A stretch of DNA of 64,000 bases from CAVRXZ01 sp963773035 (GCA_963773035.1 CAVYZX010000012.1:1-64000), one strand, 5' to 3'. Positions 9,001-18,969 are shown, counted from the stretch's first letter. Numbers and translations are program-made. Notes: generated from the letters alone by a model not told the origin.

Positions 9001-11115
9001 TTATGAGGCTTGCGGGGCGGCGCCGGAGGCTCCGGCCTCCTGGAGCAGGGCTTTGCGGCTAAGGCGTATCTTCCCCGTGGGATCGATGTTGATGACTTTT
9101 ACGAGCACCTGTTCGCCCTCTCGGAGCTCGTCTCGCACATCCTTTACGCGGTGGTTGGCAATCTCCGAGACGTGTAGGAGTCCGTCGGTTCCGGGCATGA
9201 TCTCGACGAAGGCGCCAAAATCCGTGATGCGCTGAACTTTGCCCAGGTAGGTCTTATTCAGCTCCGGCGTGGCGGTCAGCTCCTGGATGATCGAGATCGC
9301 CTTCTGGGCCGAAGCGCCGTCGGCTGATGCGACGTTGACCCGTCCGTCGTCCTCGACGTCGATTTTCACGCCGGTCCGCTCGATGATGCTGCGGATCATC
9401 TTTCCGCCCGGACCAATGACGTCGCGGATCTTGTCGACCGGAATCCGAATGGTGACGATACGCGGCGCGAACGCGGAAATGTTCTGCCTGGGAGCCGCGA
9501 TGGCCTCGCGCATCTTGTCGAGGATATGGAGACGGCCGCGTCGCGCTTGTTCGAGCGCTTTACTCATCACCTCGGTGGTGATGCCAGACACTTTGATGTC
9601 CATCTGAAGGGCAGTAATACCGTCCACTGTACCGGCGACCTTGAAGTCCATATCGCCATAGTGGTCCTCGGCGCCGGCGATGTCCGAGAGGATTGCGTGC
9701 CGGCCCGTCTTTTCGTCCATGACCAGGCCCATGGCAATGCCAGCGACCGCGGCATCCAGAGGCACGCCCGCATCCATCATCGCCAGCGAGCCGCCGCAGA
9801 CCGACGCCATCGACGACGAACCGTTGGACTCGAGAATGTCCGAGACCACACGCACGGTGTAAGGAAACTTCTCTTCCACGGGGATCATCGGCGCGAGCGC
9901 CCGTTCGGCGAGGGCACCATGGCCAACTTCGCGGCGTCCCGGTCCGCGCAAAAATGCCACTTCGCCGACCGAGAAGGGCGGGAAGTTGTAGTGCAGCATG
10001 AAGCTCTTCCACGCTTCGCCTTCGAAGCTCTCGATCTTCTGCGCATCCTCGGCAGTTCCGAGCGTACACGTCACCAGCGCCTGTGTCTCGCCGCGAGTGA
10101 AGACCGCCGAACCATGAGTGCGGGGCAGGACACCGACTTCGATCCAGATCGAGCGAATCTCGTCGAACGCGCGGCCATCCAATCGACGTCCCCGTTCGAT
10201 AGCCTCGTCGCGGAGCACTTTCTCCTTGAGCTCCTTGAAGATCTGCTTGGCCTCGAGCCTGCGTTCAACTTCCTCCTCAGGCAATGAGGCGACCAGCTCG
10301 TCGAGCACCTCGTCGACGCGGTCGTAGTTTTCGAGCTTGCCTCGGATTCGCATCGCTTCGGTCAACGGCACCAGGACCTTTTCCTCGACTTCTCGATAGA
10401 AGTCGTGGCCGATCTCCTTTCGGCCGACCGCGAGTTTCTTCTTGCCGGCCTCGCGCGCCAGATCGTCAATCGTCGCGACAATCTGTTTGATCGCTGCATG
10501 CGCCGTTTCGAGAGCTTCCACCACCTGCTGCTCCGACACCTGCTTGGCACCGGCCTCGACCATGACGAGGCCGTCCTTGCTGCCGGCAACGACGAGATCC
10601 AGCTTGCTCTGCTTGCGCTGCTCGAACGTCGGGTTGACGACATACTGATCGTTCACCAGGCCGACGCGCACGCCGGCGATCGTCTTCTCGAGCGGAATCT
10701 CCGAGATGGCGAGCGCAGCCGATGCACCGGTGATTGCCAGGACGTCGGTGTCGTTTTCGGAATCCGCGGACAGCACCAACGCGATGATCTGCGTTTCGTG
10801 CCGCCAGCCGGACGGAAACAGCGGGCGGATCGGCCGATCGATGACTCGGCTCGTCAGAACTTCCTTCTCGGCGGGCTTGCCTTCGCGTTTGAAGAATCCG
10901 CCGGGGATGCGGCCGGACGCGTACGTGTATTCGCGATAGTCGACCGTGAGAGGCAGAAAATCGATGCCTTCACGTGCGCTCGCCGCACGACACGCCGTCA
11001 CCAGGACGACCGAGTCGCCGTATCGAACGATCACCGAGCCGGAGGCCTGCTTGGCCAGCTTGCCGGTTTCGAAACGCAGGATCTGTTGACCGATGTTGAG
11101 TTCGCGCGTCGTCAT
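9001..11115 (-). CDS. pnp: Polyribonucleotide nucleotidyltransferase (PNPase)
   Basis: A phosphorolytic 3'-5' exoribonuclease that degrades mRNA as a trimer. Domain order is complete. The first RNase PH domain starts at the N-terminus (RYGDSVVLVTACRA). It is followed by an all-helical linker and a second RNase PH domain (TRGETQALVTCTLGT, then DAAVAGIAMGLVMD). A KH domain (DVIGPGGKMIRSIIERTG) and an S1 domain (VQRITDFGAFVEIMPGTDG) close the protein, which is 704 residues long. I use the ATG at 11115 because MTTRELNIG starts the fold; ten more codons are open upstream. It follows rpsO, the classic arrangement in which PNPase autoregulates the rpsO-pnp transcript, and is the last gene of the rimP operon. 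Confidence 0.98.
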   Translation of the reverse strand: MTTRELNIGQQILRFETGKLAKQASGSVIVRYGDSVVLVTACRAASAREGIDFLPLTVDYREYTYASGRIPGGFFKREGKPAEKEVLTSRVIDRPIRPLFPSGWRHETQIIALVLSADSENDTDVLAITGASAALAISEIPLEKTIAGVRVGLVNDQYVVNPTFEQRKQSKLDLVVAGSKDGLVMVEAGAKQVSEQQVVEALETAHAAIKQIVATIDDLAREAGKKKLAVGRKEIGHDFYREVEEKVLVPLTEAMRIRGKLENYDRVDEVLDELVASLPEEEVERRLEAKQIFKELKEKVLRDEAIERGRRLDGRAFDEIRSIWIEVGVLPRTHGSAVFTRGETQALVTCTLGTAEDAQKIESFEGEAWKSFMLHYNFPPFSVGEVAFLRGPGRREVGHGALAERALAPMIPVEEKFPYTVRVVSDILESNGSSSMASVCGGSLAMMDAGVPLDAAVAGIAMGLVMDEKTGRHAILSDIAGAEDHYGDMDFKVAGTVDGITALQMDIKVSGITTEVMSKALEQARRGRLHILDKMREAIAAPRQNISAFAPRIVTIRIPVDKIRDVIGPGGKMIRSIIERTGVKIDVEDDGRVNVASADGASAQKAISIIQELTATPELNKTYLGKVQRITDFGAFVEIMPGTDGLLHVSEIANHRVKDVRDELREGEQVLVKVINIDPTGKIRLSRKALLQEAGASGAAPQAS

Positions 11116-11240
11116 ACCAAAGCTTTCACAATCTTGGAGTCTCAAGTCTGAAGGGCGTGATTGGGAACGGCTGAGACGAGGAGCCGAAAGAGCGAGACTC
11201 GAACGCGGAAACTTTCGGGTTCACGTCAGGGCCGGCGATG

Positions 11241-11510
11241 CTACTTGCGGATATTGAGGCGCTTGATGAGGTCCGCGTAGCGTTGTGCATCCTTTGTTTT
11301 GAGATAGTCGAGCAGGCGGCGTCGGCGTCCGACCAACATCAACAGGCCGCGGCGGGAATGATGATCCTTTGCGTGTGCTTTGAAGTGCTCGGTCAGATCG
11401 TTGATGCGCTCGCTCAGAATAGCAACCTGTACTTCTGGAGAGCCTGTGTCGGAATCATGCGTCCTGTAACTGTCGATCAGCTCCGTTTTGCGATCTTTGC
11501 TCAACGTCAC
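11241..11510 (-). CDS. rpsO: 30S ribosomal protein S15
   Basis: This primary 16S rRNA-binding protein of the small-subunit platform shows the S15 signature in HAKDHHSRRGLLMLVGRRRR, plus TGSPEVQVAILSERI. A GTG at 11510 is preceded by GGAGG at the right distance and gives 89 residues, exactly the usual S15 length. Another GTG four codons upstream is less likely. It sits between truB and pnp in the translation operon. Confidence 0.96.
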   Translation of the reverse strand: MTLSKDRKTELIDSYRTHDSDTGSPEVQVAILSERINDLTEHFKAHAKDHHSRRGLLMLVGRRRRLLDYLKTKDAQRYADLIKRLNIRK

Positions 11511-11593
11511 GCTGCCCTCCACGAACGGCCCAGAAGCCTGATGGCCCCAGACCGCCGTATGGCGAAAACTCTCAGATGAACAAGCCCAACATG

Positions 11594-12523
11594 TTAGATC
11601 AGAACAACCGCGGGATGCAAAGAACCGGACAGTGCGTTCGGTCGCGCGATCCCCAAAAGCTCCCCGCGCGGATCCAGCAGGCGGATCCAGTTTTTTGCGG
11701 GCGACGACCGATCAGCGGCATAGTCGTTCGGCCCGAGATCGCGGCCGTGACGGGCGTGTTTCGCGCCCTCCGCCGTCAGTGTCACCGAGGAGAACCCCTG
11801 GAGAAGCCCGGAGAGGGGGATGACCGAGGCAAGAGCCGCGCGAGGGTCGCGCTCGACGAGGTCGAGCGTAACGGCTTGCAACAACGTGAATTCACCGGAC
11901 GCGGTCCGCCGCAGCGCGATGAGGTGTCCACCCGTCCCCAGTCGTTCGCCCAGATCGTGGGCGAGCGCTCGCACATAAAAGCCGGCCGAACAGATCAGTC
12001 TCAGCGCCACGACACTCCCGTCGATACTGCGGACGTCGATCTGGTGCGCCGTGACCTCCACCGCGGACGGAAGCGGACCGTCTGGTTGGCCGTCGCCGCC
12101 TGAACGTGCCGCTCGGGACGCGGCGCGCGCGATCTTGTAACTTCTGCGTCCGCCGATCTTTTTCGCTGAAAAGGCAGGCGGCTGCTGTGGAAAGGTCCCG
12201 CGGAACGCGTTCACCGCCGTATCGACCGCCTGCAACGAAGGCGTCGGACCGGCGTACTCGCCACCCAAACGCTCGCCTTCCGAATCGCCGGTTCGAGTCG
12301 AAATCCCCAGCCGGATAACCGCCTCGTAGCTCTTGTCGGCGGCGCTCAGGAATCGAGCGAGCCGCGTCGCACGGCCAAGAACCAGCGGCAGAACGCCGCT
12401 TGCGGCCGGATCCAGCGTCCCGGTGTGGCCCACTCGGCGCTCGCCGATCGCCCCTCGGACTCGTGAGACCACATCGTGCGAAGTAGGACCCACGGGCTTG
12501 TCGATGACGAGCACGCCATCCAT
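11594..12523 (-). CDS. truB: tRNA pseudouridine(55) synthase TruB
   Basis: TruB converts U55 of the tRNA T-loop to pseudouridine. The N-terminus MDGVLVIDKPVGPTSHDVV is the family hallmark. The catalytic aspartate lies in GHTGTLDPAASGVLPL, and a C-terminal PUA-like region follows (RHGRDLGPNDY). The start is the ATG at 12523; a TTG at 12565 that overlaps the nrnA stop would add 14 atypical residues. Length is 309 residues. It lies in the order nrnA-truB-rpsO, as in many bacterial translation operons. Confidence 0.96.
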   Translation of the reverse strand: MDGVLVIDKPVGPTSHDVVSRVRGAIGERRVGHTGTLDPAASGVLPLVLGRATRLARFLSAADKSYEAVIRLGISTRTGDSEGERLGGEYAGPTPSLQAVDTAVNAFRGTFPQQPPAFSAKKIGGRRSYKIARAASRAARSGGDGQPDGPLPSAVEVTAHQIDVRSIDGSVVALRLICSAGFYVRALAHDLGERLGTGGHLIALRRTASGEFTLLQAVTLDLVERDPRAALASVIPLSGLLQGFSSVTLTAEGAKHARHGRDLGPNDYAADRSSPAKNWIRLLDPRGELLGIARPNALSGSLHPAVVLI

Positions 12524-12561
12524 GGAGTTTGGGGATTTGAGAATCTCAAAACCCCACGTCC

Positions 12562-13557
12562 TCAAATTCTCACTTCACGAAGATCGATGGCCCGTCCGAT
12601 CTTCTCGACAAATAGCTTCTGCAGGTCATCCCGCGTGCCGCGTACCGTACATCCTGCGGCGTTCTTGTGGCCCCCGCCGCCGAACTCCTTTGCGACCTCG
12701 CCGATGTCGATATCGCCTTTCGAGCGCATGCTGATACGACATTCGTCGCCTTCGAGTTGCTTGAAGAAAACGGCGGCTTCGATCTCCTTCACCGAAAGCG
12801 GCAGGTTGATCAGGCCGTCAGTGTCCTCGTATGTGCCGCCAGCCACGCGGGTCATCTCTGGATCGACGTACAGGATCGCGATCCGTCCGGTGGCGTCGAG
12901 TTGCATGGCGCTCAGCACTGCACCGTAGATCTTGAGCCGACCCAAACTGTTACTGTCGTACACCTTTCTGGCGACCTGAACCGGGTCGACTCCAGCCAGG
13001 AGGGTTTCACGGCAGATGTCGAAGGTGTTCGGCGAAATGCTCGAGTAGTGGAACGATCCGGTGTCGGTCAGGATGGCCAGATAGATGTGTGTGGCGATTT
13101 CGATGGACAACGGTACGCCAAGCGCGACGATGAGCTCGTAGACCATCTCGCCGCAAGCGGCGGCCGTCGAATCGAACCAGTTCAGCTGGCCGTAGTTCGC
13201 GTTCCCGGGATGGTGATCGATATTGATGATGAAATAGTGGTCGAGACCAGCGATCTCGGTGCGGCGAAGGTCCCCGCATTCCATGATGATCGCGGCGTCG
13301 AACGTCCCGTCGACGTGGTCGGTGATCTCGATGCTGGGCACGCCGGGGAACGCCAGTAATGGCGCCGACGCAGCGTCCTTGTTGACGATTCGTACCTCCT
13401 TGCCAAGTGTCTTCAGCGCGTAGGCCATCGCTAATTGCGAGCCAATTGAATCGCCGTCCGGTCTGGCGTGCGACGAAATGACGAACCTCTGGCGGGCGAA
13501 AATCGATTCGACAATCTCCTGGACACGGAGTGAATTACTGCGGGGTGGAATCGTCAT
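12562..13557 (-). CDS. nrnA: DHH/DHHA1 phosphoesterase, NrnA-type oligoribonuclease / pAp phosphatase
   Basis: This manganese-dependent enzyme cleaves short RNA oligonucleotides and 3'-phosphoadenosine 5'-phosphate. The DHH motifs are all visible: SSHARPDGDSIGSQ, AIIMECGD, and the name-giving IINIDHHPGNANYG. The DHHA1 substrate loop is EFGGGGHKNAAGCTVRG near the C-terminus. At about 331 residues it is typical. I take the ATG at 13557; an ATG at 13581 is possible. Either start overlaps the end of rbfA, indicating translational coupling. Confidence 0.93.
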   Translation of the reverse strand: MTIPPRSNSLRVQEIVESIFARQRFVISSHARPDGDSIGSQLAMAYALKTLGKEVRIVNKDAASAPLLAFPGVPSIEITDHVDGTFDAAIIMECGDLRRTEIAGLDHYFIINIDHHPGNANYGQLNWFDSTAAACGEMVYELIVALGVPLSIEIATHIYLAILTDTGSFHYSSISPNTFDICRETLLAGVDPVQVARKVYDSNSLGRLKIYGAVLSAMQLDATGRIAILYVDPEMTRVAGGTYEDTDGLINLPLSVKEIEAAVFFKQLEGDECRISMRSKGDIDIGEVAKEFGGGGHKNAAGCTVRGTRDDLQKLFVEKIGRAIDLREVRI

Positions 13558-13918
13558 CGCGGGAATCTGTGCGCTCGGCATTAATCTCGTTCAAAAGCTG
13601 TTCGATACGGTCTTGACCGGCAATCGAGTCGTCGTAAATGAATCGCAGCTCTGGCACCCGTCTCAGCCGCAACCGCGCTCCGACTTGCCGCCGCAAGAAC
13701 GACGAAGCTCGATCGAGCGCCCGTGCCGTGTCGCGGCGGCGCGCTTCGTCCCCGAGCGCAGTGTAATAGACTTTTGCGGCCTGGAGATCCGGGCTCACCT
13801 GCACGCGCGTCAGCGTCACGAACCCGATGCCGGGGTCGTGCACGTCGCGCGTCAGGAGTTGGGCGATTTCAGCGCGAAGCTGGTCCGCCACGCGACTGGG
13901 ACGTGAGCCTTGTGACAT
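13535..13918 (-). CDS. rbfA: 30S ribosome-binding factor RbfA
   Basis: A KH-fold assembly factor for the 5' domain of 16S rRNA. From the ATG at 13918 it reads MSQGSRPSRVADQLRAEIAQ, then the conserved DPGIGFVTLTRVQVSPDLQ and the C-terminal VPELRFIYDDSI. It has 127 residues, a normal length. The upstream extension of the frame is arginine/serine junk. It overlaps nrnA and follows DUF503, a common neighbour pair. Confidence 0.95.
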   Translation of the reverse strand: MSQGSRPSRVADQLRAEIAQLLTRDVHDPGIGFVTLTRVQVSPDLQAAKVYYTALGDEARRRDTARALDRASSFLRRQVGARLRLRRVPELRFIYDDSIAGQDRIEQLLNEINAERTDSRDDDSTPQ

Positions 13919-13979
13919 TCGTGAACTTGCAACACAGAGCCGAAGGCGCCAAGGCACCTGCGCGCCGTGAGACGTTACG

Positions 13980-14261
13980 TTACGTGAGGAACTCGACTTC
14001 CGTTCGAGTGATGAGACCAGGCTCGACCCGCTCGATCTCGTCCGCCACCGCCGCCAACTCGCGGTCCGCATGCGCTTGATCGGTACTGACGGTCACGACA
14101 GCTAACCCTGCCCGCTGCCAAAGATCCTGGTGCTCGACTTCGGAGACGGCGACGTTGAACTTCTTGATCCGATCTTTGACACGTCGGAGGACCATGCGCT
14201 TGTCTTTCAGCGAATGGGACCCAGGAACGTGAAACTCGACAGTCAGCAGGCCGACCACCAT
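13980..14261 (-). CDS. DUF503 family protein
   Basis: This small, 93-residue protein of the DUF503 family is recognised by VGLLTVEFHVPGSHSLKDKR and the alternating beta/alpha pattern. DUF503 genes (ylxP-like) sit between infB and rbfA in many bacteria, which is the position here. The molecular role is unknown, but the context suggests ribosome biogenesis. Its ATG begins immediately before the infB stop ends, with no spacer, so the two are probably translationally coupled. Confidence 0.9.
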   Translation of the reverse strand: MVVGLLTVEFHVPGSHSLKDKRMVLRRVKDRIKKFNVAVSEVEHQDLWQRAGLAVVTVSTDQAHADRELAAVADEIERVEPGLITRTEVEFLT

Positions 14262-17033
14262 CTACGCCATCACGCCGACTCGCTCCATGACGAACACTTC
14301 AATGACATCGCCGACTTTGATGTCGTTGAACTTCTCGAATCCGATGCCGCACTCGAAGCCCGATTTGACCTCGCTCACATCATCCTTGAAGCGGCGCAGC
14401 GAACCTATCTTGCCCTCGTAGATCACGACGTTGTCGCGAACGAGGCGGGCCTGTGTGTCGCCGGCGCGCGTGATGCGTCCTTCGGTAATCATGCAGCCGG
14501 CAATCGTGCCGTATTTGGGCACTTTGAACGTATTTCGTACCTCGGCCGTCCCGAGCCGAACTTCCTTGAAAGTCGGATCGAGCAACCCGGCCATCGCTTT
14601 CTTCATTTCGTCGGTCACGTTGTAGATGACCGAGTGCTGGCGGATCTCGACGCGTTCGCGCGTGGCGATTTCTTCCGCATTGCGGTCGGGTCGGACGTTG
14701 AACGCGATGATGATCGCGTTGGACGCCGAGGCCAGGAGGACGTCGGATTCGTTGACCGCGCCCACGCCGGCGTGAATGATGCGAATCTTGACCTTTTCGT
14801 CCGTCAACTTGGTCAACGTATCCGCCAGCACTTCGGCGGAGCCCTGAACGTCCGTTTTGATGATCACCGGCAGTTCTTTGATGCCACCCTCGGCGATCTG
14901 CGCCTGGAGCGATTCGAGTGTGAGGCGGCCGCCCTTTGCGCCGAGCGCCCGCTCCTTGGCCTGCGCCTGGCGGAACGTGGCGATCTGCCGGGCTTTTGCA
15001 GCGTCGGCGAGGGCTTGGAATGCATCTCCCGGTTGCGGCAACCCCGTCAGACCGAGCACTTCGACCGGTACCGATGGCCCTGCCGATTTGACCGGCCGGC
15101 CACGGTCGTCGATGAGCGCTCGAACGCGACCCACGATCGGGCCAGCAATGAAAGTATCTCCGACGTGCAGCGTCCCGTCTTGAACGAGAATCGTGGCAAC
15201 AGGACCACGACCCTTGTCCAGCTTCGCCTCGAGCACGGCGCCTGATGCGTTGCGCTTGGGGTTCGCCTTGAGCTCGCCGATGTCGGTGACGAGCAGAATC
15301 ATTTCGAGGAGAAGCTCGAGATTCTGCTTCTTCTTGGCCGAAACTTCGACCGTGACGGTCTTGCCACCCCATTCCTCGGGCATGAGATCGAGTTCGGTGA
15401 GCTCACGCTTGACGCGTTCCGTGTTGGCGTTCGGCTTGTCGATCTTGTTGATCGCCACGACCAGGGGCACAGACGCCGCCTTTGCGTGGTCGATGGCTTC
15501 CTTGGTTTGCGGCATCACGCCGTCGTCGGCCGCCACGACGAGGATCACCAGGTCGGTGACCTTCGCGCCTCGTGCGCGCATCAGCGTGAATGCTTCGTGA
15601 CCCGGCGTGTCGAGAAACACGATGTTGCGACCGTTGATCGTCACGTGATACGCGCCGATGTGCTGGGTGATTCCGCCAGCTTCACGTTCGGCGACTCGTG
15701 TTTCTCTAATTGCATCGAGCAGGCTCGTCTTGCCGTGATCGACGTGGCCCATCACGGTTACGACCGGGGCTCGTGACACGATGTCTTCCGGATGCGCTTC
15801 GCCGGTGTCTTCGTTGAGCAGCTCTTCCTCGAAGCTGCGCAACTGAACGTCGGCCCCGAACTCGCGAGCGACCTTCGTCGCTGTCTCGGCGTCGAGGGTT
15901 GAGTTAATCCTCAGCATCAACCCTTTCATGAGGAGCTTGCCGAGCACGTCATTCGCCCGCATGCCGAGCTTGTCTGCGAGGTCTTTCACTGTCATGCCCT
16001 CGGCGAGCGTGATCGTGCGCGAGACAGGCGGCGGCTCTGCCGGCATTTGCGGAGCACTCGGGCGGATAACCTCGCGCCGCTGGGCCGTCGGCCGTGGACC
16101 GTATGACGTCGGCCGCATCGGCGGACGCATCGGAGCGCCGGGACGCGGCGGAATTTGACCCGGCCGCTGGGCTCCGGGTTGCTGAGTACGAATTGGTTGA
16201 GACGGCAAGGGCCGCGGACCGCCAGGTGGCACTGACGGACGGGTTCCCGGTCCCGGATATGTCGACGGTCGGGGCGGCGGGCTCGAGGCCGGTCGGGTAG
16301 TCGGCTGTACCGACGGTCGCGCGGCTACCGGAGTCGGGCTCGTGGCCGGTGGGCGCGCCGCCGCCGGGGGTGCCGGCCGCTCGGTTCTCGGAACCGGCCG
16401 CGGGACGACCCGCGGCAGTGTGCTGCTCGGAAGTGGCGCCGTCGGTGTCGTCGGCCGTTGCTCTTCGATTCGCAGCCGCAGCGTTGGCGGAACGACGCGA
16501 CCTGGAGTGACGACTTTTGGTGCCAGCGCGGGCGGCGCGGCGGCCATTTCCGGTTGGGGCTGCTCGATGACGGGTGCCGGCGTCTCGACGCGTGCTTCGG
16601 GGCCCGGAGATTCCACGACAGCGGCTGGAGTCGCCTCGAAAATGGGCTCCACCACCTGAGTGGGCTCCACGTGAGCGTCGGGCTCCTCGATGGGTGGAGC
16701 CTCGACAGTCGGTACGGCGACCGGCTTTACTGTCTTGACCAGACGGGGCGGCGGCAACACCGGGGCCGTGGGCTTCGCTGGTTCTGCCGCCTTCTTCGGC
16801 GGCGTTCCCTTCTTGCCCTTGGGTACGGGCGTCTCCGCAAAGATGTCACCGCTCGGCAGCGAAATGTTCCGCTGACGCGCAAGGCGTTCGACGAACTGAC
16901 GTCCGACGACTTCCTCGATCGTGCTCGAGGCGCTTTTTACCTCGATGCCATGATCGCGCTTCAGTAGGGCGGTGACTTCCTGGCTGGTCGTGTTCAGAAG
17001 CTCCGCGACCTTGTAAATCCGGACTGTGGCCAA
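14262..17033 (-). CDS. infB: Translation initiation factor IF-2
   Basis: The GTPase that brings fMet-tRNA to the 30S subunit. The N-terminal IF2 helical domain starts MATVRIYKVAELLN. A long linker (about residues 70-330), very rich in Pro, Ala and Arg, is followed by a second IF2_N domain (GMTVKDLADKLGMRANDVLG). The G domain contains GHVDHGKT, DTPGHEAF and NKIDKPN, then domains II-IV. It is 923 residues long. The start is a TTG preceded by GAGG. It sits between nusA and DUF503, the standard order. The repetitive Pro/Ala linker is unusually long but is a variable region in all IF2 proteins. Confidence 0.98.
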   Translation of the reverse strand: MATVRIYKVAELLNTTSQEVTALLKRDHGIEVKSASSTIEEVVGRQFVERLARQRNISLPSGDIFAETPVPKGKKGTPPKKAAEPAKPTAPVLPPPRLVKTVKPVAVPTVEAPPIEEPDAHVEPTQVVEPIFEATPAAVVESPGPEARVETPAPVIEQPQPEMAAAPPALAPKVVTPGRVVPPTLRLRIEEQRPTTPTAPLPSSTLPRVVPRPVPRTERPAPPAAARPPATSPTPVAARPSVQPTTRPASSPPPRPSTYPGPGTRPSVPPGGPRPLPSQPIRTQQPGAQRPGQIPPRPGAPMRPPMRPTSYGPRPTAQRREVIRPSAPQMPAEPPPVSRTITLAEGMTVKDLADKLGMRANDVLGKLLMKGLMLRINSTLDAETATKVAREFGADVQLRSFEEELLNEDTGEAHPEDIVSRAPVVTVMGHVDHGKTSLLDAIRETRVAEREAGGITQHIGAYHVTINGRNIVFLDTPGHEAFTLMRARGAKVTDLVILVVAADDGVMPQTKEAIDHAKAASVPLVVAINKIDKPNANTERVKRELTELDLMPEEWGGKTVTVEVSAKKKQNLELLLEMILLVTDIGELKANPKRNASGAVLEAKLDKGRGPVATILVQDGTLHVGDTFIAGPIVGRVRALIDDRGRPVKSAGPSVPVEVLGLTGLPQPGDAFQALADAAKARQIATFRQAQAKERALGAKGGRLTLESLQAQIAEGGIKELPVIIKTDVQGSAEVLADTLTKLTDEKVKIRIIHAGVGAVNESDVLLASASNAIIIAFNVRPDRNAEEIATRERVEIRQHSVIYNVTDEMKKAMAGLLDPTFKEVRLGTAEVRNTFKVPKYGTIAGCMITEGRITRAGDTQARLVRDNVVIYEGKIGSLRRFKDDVSEVKSGFECGIGFEKFNDIKVGDVIEVFVMERVGVMA

Positions 17034-17116
17034 ATTTCGTCCCTCAGAAATGCAAATTCAGAATGCACAATGCAGGCACACTGCATTATCCATGACGCGC
17101 CTCACTGGTGCCGCTA

Positions 17117-18481
17117 CTACTCCTCCGCTCCGGTGGGGGCTTCCGCGGCCGATTCTCCTTCCCCTCGCGCAGCCGCGAGAATCTTTTCAGCAGTTTTCTC
17201 ACCGATTCCCGGGATCTCCGACAACTGCTCGACAGTCGCGCTCGCGAGTGCCTCGACTGATTCGAACCCGGCGTCCACGAGTTTCCGCACGGTCTTCTCG
17301 CCGATTCCCGCCAGCGTGTAAGGGGCCGGGGCGTCGGCGGGTGCTTCTTCCGGCGCGGCCTCGCCTTCCACCGGCTCGGCCGCCGTTTCGAGACCGTCGA
17401 ACTGTGCTTCGACTTCGCGGCGCTTTTCTTCTTCGCTCTTGATGTCGATGCGCCACCCGGTCAGCTTGGCGGCCAGGCGGACATTCTGGCCTTTCTTGCC
17501 GATCGCGAGCGAAAGCTGTTTGTCTTCGACAATGACTTCCATGACGCGCTCGTGGTCGTCCACGATCGAAACGCGCTGTACTTTCGCCGGGCTGAGGGCG
17601 TTGGTGACGAAGGCGATGGGGTCCTCCGACCACTCCACGATATCGATCTTCTCGCCTCGCAGCTCGCGGATGATCGACTGAACGCGTGTGCCCTTCATGC
17701 CGACGCACGCGCCGACAGGATCGACGTCCCGCTCGCGTGAGAACACGCCGACTTTGGCACGATCGCCCGCCTCGCGCACGGCGCCGCGAATTACCACGGT
17801 ACCGTCGTAGATCTCGGGTACTTCTTGCTCGAACAGCTTGATTAGCAGGGCCGGGTCGGTGCGCGACAGCACGATCTGGGGACCCTTGGCGCTGCGATTC
17901 ACGCCTTTGATCACGCTCCGAACGCGGTCGCCAGGCGTATAGCTTTCAGCCCGGGATTGTTCCTTGCGTGGCAGCACCGCCTCGATGCGTCCGATTTCGA
18001 TGATGATGTCGCCATTTTCGAACCGCTTCACGGTTCCGTTGACGACTTCACCGATGCGCTGGTTGTATTCCGCGAAAATATTCTCCCGCTCCGCCTCGCG
18101 GACTTTCTGAAAGATCACCTGCTTGGCGGTCTGGGCTGCGATTCGCCCGAGCACTTCGGTGGGCTTGGGGAATTCCATCTCGTCACCGAGCTCGATGCTG
18201 TTCGCCACTTCGTCGCCGTAGACCTGCCGGTACATCTGGCGGGCCTCGTCGATCCCGATTTCGATCGCCGGGTTGGTCACCTCTTGGACGACCTGCTTCA
18301 ACGCAAAGAGGTCCACCTGTCCCGTTTCCATGTTGAAACGCGTCTTGAGGTTTTCGCCCGTTTTGTAGAACTTGCGCGACGCTGTCGCGACGGCCTCTTC
18401 GATGGCGCTGATGACGACATCGGGCTCGATGCCCTTCTCTTTGGCCAACGCCTCGATGGTCTGTTGCAGAGGATTAGACAT
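17117..18481 (-). CDS. nusA: Transcription termination/antitermination factor NusA
   Basis: An RNA polymerase-binding elongation factor. The N-terminal domain (SNPLQQTIEALAKEKG) is followed by an S1 domain (GDRVRSVIKGVNRS region) and two KH domains (CVGMKGTRVQSIIREL; LAIGKKGQNVRLAAKL). The end is a C-terminal helix-hairpin-helix tail (LSEIPGIGEKTAEKIL) set off by an acidic linker. Length is 454 residues. It is transcribed just after rimP (2-base gap) and before infB; the ylxR gene often found between nusA and infB is absent. Confidence 0.97.
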   Translation of the reverse strand: MSNPLQQTIEALAKEKGIEPDVVISAIEEAVATASRKFYKTGENLKTRFNMETGQVDLFALKQVVQEVTNPAIEIGIDEARQMYRQVYGDEVANSIELGDEMEFPKPTEVLGRIAAQTAKQVIFQKVREAERENIFAEYNQRIGEVVNGTVKRFENGDIIIEIGRIEAVLPRKEQSRAESYTPGDRVRSVIKGVNRSAKGPQIVLSRTDPALLIKLFEQEVPEIYDGTVVIRGAVREAGDRAKVGVFSRERDVDPVGACVGMKGTRVQSIIRELRGEKIDIVEWSEDPIAFVTNALSPAKVQRVSIVDDHERVMEVIVEDKQLSLAIGKKGQNVRLAAKLTGWRIDIKSEEEKRREVEAQFDGLETAAEPVEGEAAPEEAPADAPAPYTLAGIGEKTVRKLVDAGFESVEALASATVEQLSEIPGIGEKTAEKILAAARGEGESAAEAPTGAEE

Positions 18482-18483
18482 TT

Positions 18484-18969
18484 CTAGAATTCCACTTCCA
18501 AGTTCGCCCGCGTGACGATCCCGTACGGCACCCGGTGCCGCCGCCCGTCGTCGCCCTCGATGAGGACGTCGGTATCCTCGACGCCCCTCGGTACTCCCTT
18601 GAAGAACGTCTGACCATCCACTGCCTCACGCATGACCAATTTGGCGCGACGGCCTTCGAAGCGCCGATAGTCCTTCAGGTGGCGAAGCGGACGGTCGAGA
18701 CCCGGTGACGAAACCTCCAACGTGTATGCGGTCGGCACGATGTCTTCGACATCGAGCATGGCACTCAAATCCCGACTGACACGGGCGCAATCGTCTACAC
18801 TGACGCTGTCTTCCGGTACCGCCGAAGGTCCTGGTCGATCGAGCCGGACGCGAAGCACCATACCGCTGGACTCGCGGCGGAACTGCACGTCGAAGATCTC
18901 GAGCTCGTACGATCCAGCGACGCGGTCGGCGACCGCCCGAACCTTTTCAATCAGGTCGACGACCACCAT
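18484..18969 (-). CDS. rimP: Ribosome maturation factor RimP
   Basis: A 30S assembly factor needed for late steps of small-subunit maturation. The RimP pattern is visible in YELEIFDVQFRRESSG, the short segment VSVDDCARVSRDLSAMLD, and the signature YTLEVSSPGLDRPLRHLKDY. Length is 161 residues. As in most bacteria it leads the nusA-infB operon. Two hairpins upstream (18983-19000 and 19025-19042) suggest leader control. Confidence 0.95.
   Translation of the reverse strand: MVVVDLIEKVRAVADRVAGSYELEIFDVQFRRESSGMVLRVRLDRPGPSAVPEDSVSVDDCARVSRDLSAMLDVEDIVPTAYTLEVSSPGLDRPLRHLKDYRRFEGRRAKLVMREAVDGQTFFKGVPRGVEDTDVLIEGDDGRRHRVPYGIVTRANLEVEF

Noticed and set aside
14130..15245. A 371-codon plus-strand frame across infB
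   Set aside because: Antisense to the GTPase and C-terminal domains of IF2; composition is that of a GC-rich shadow frame.
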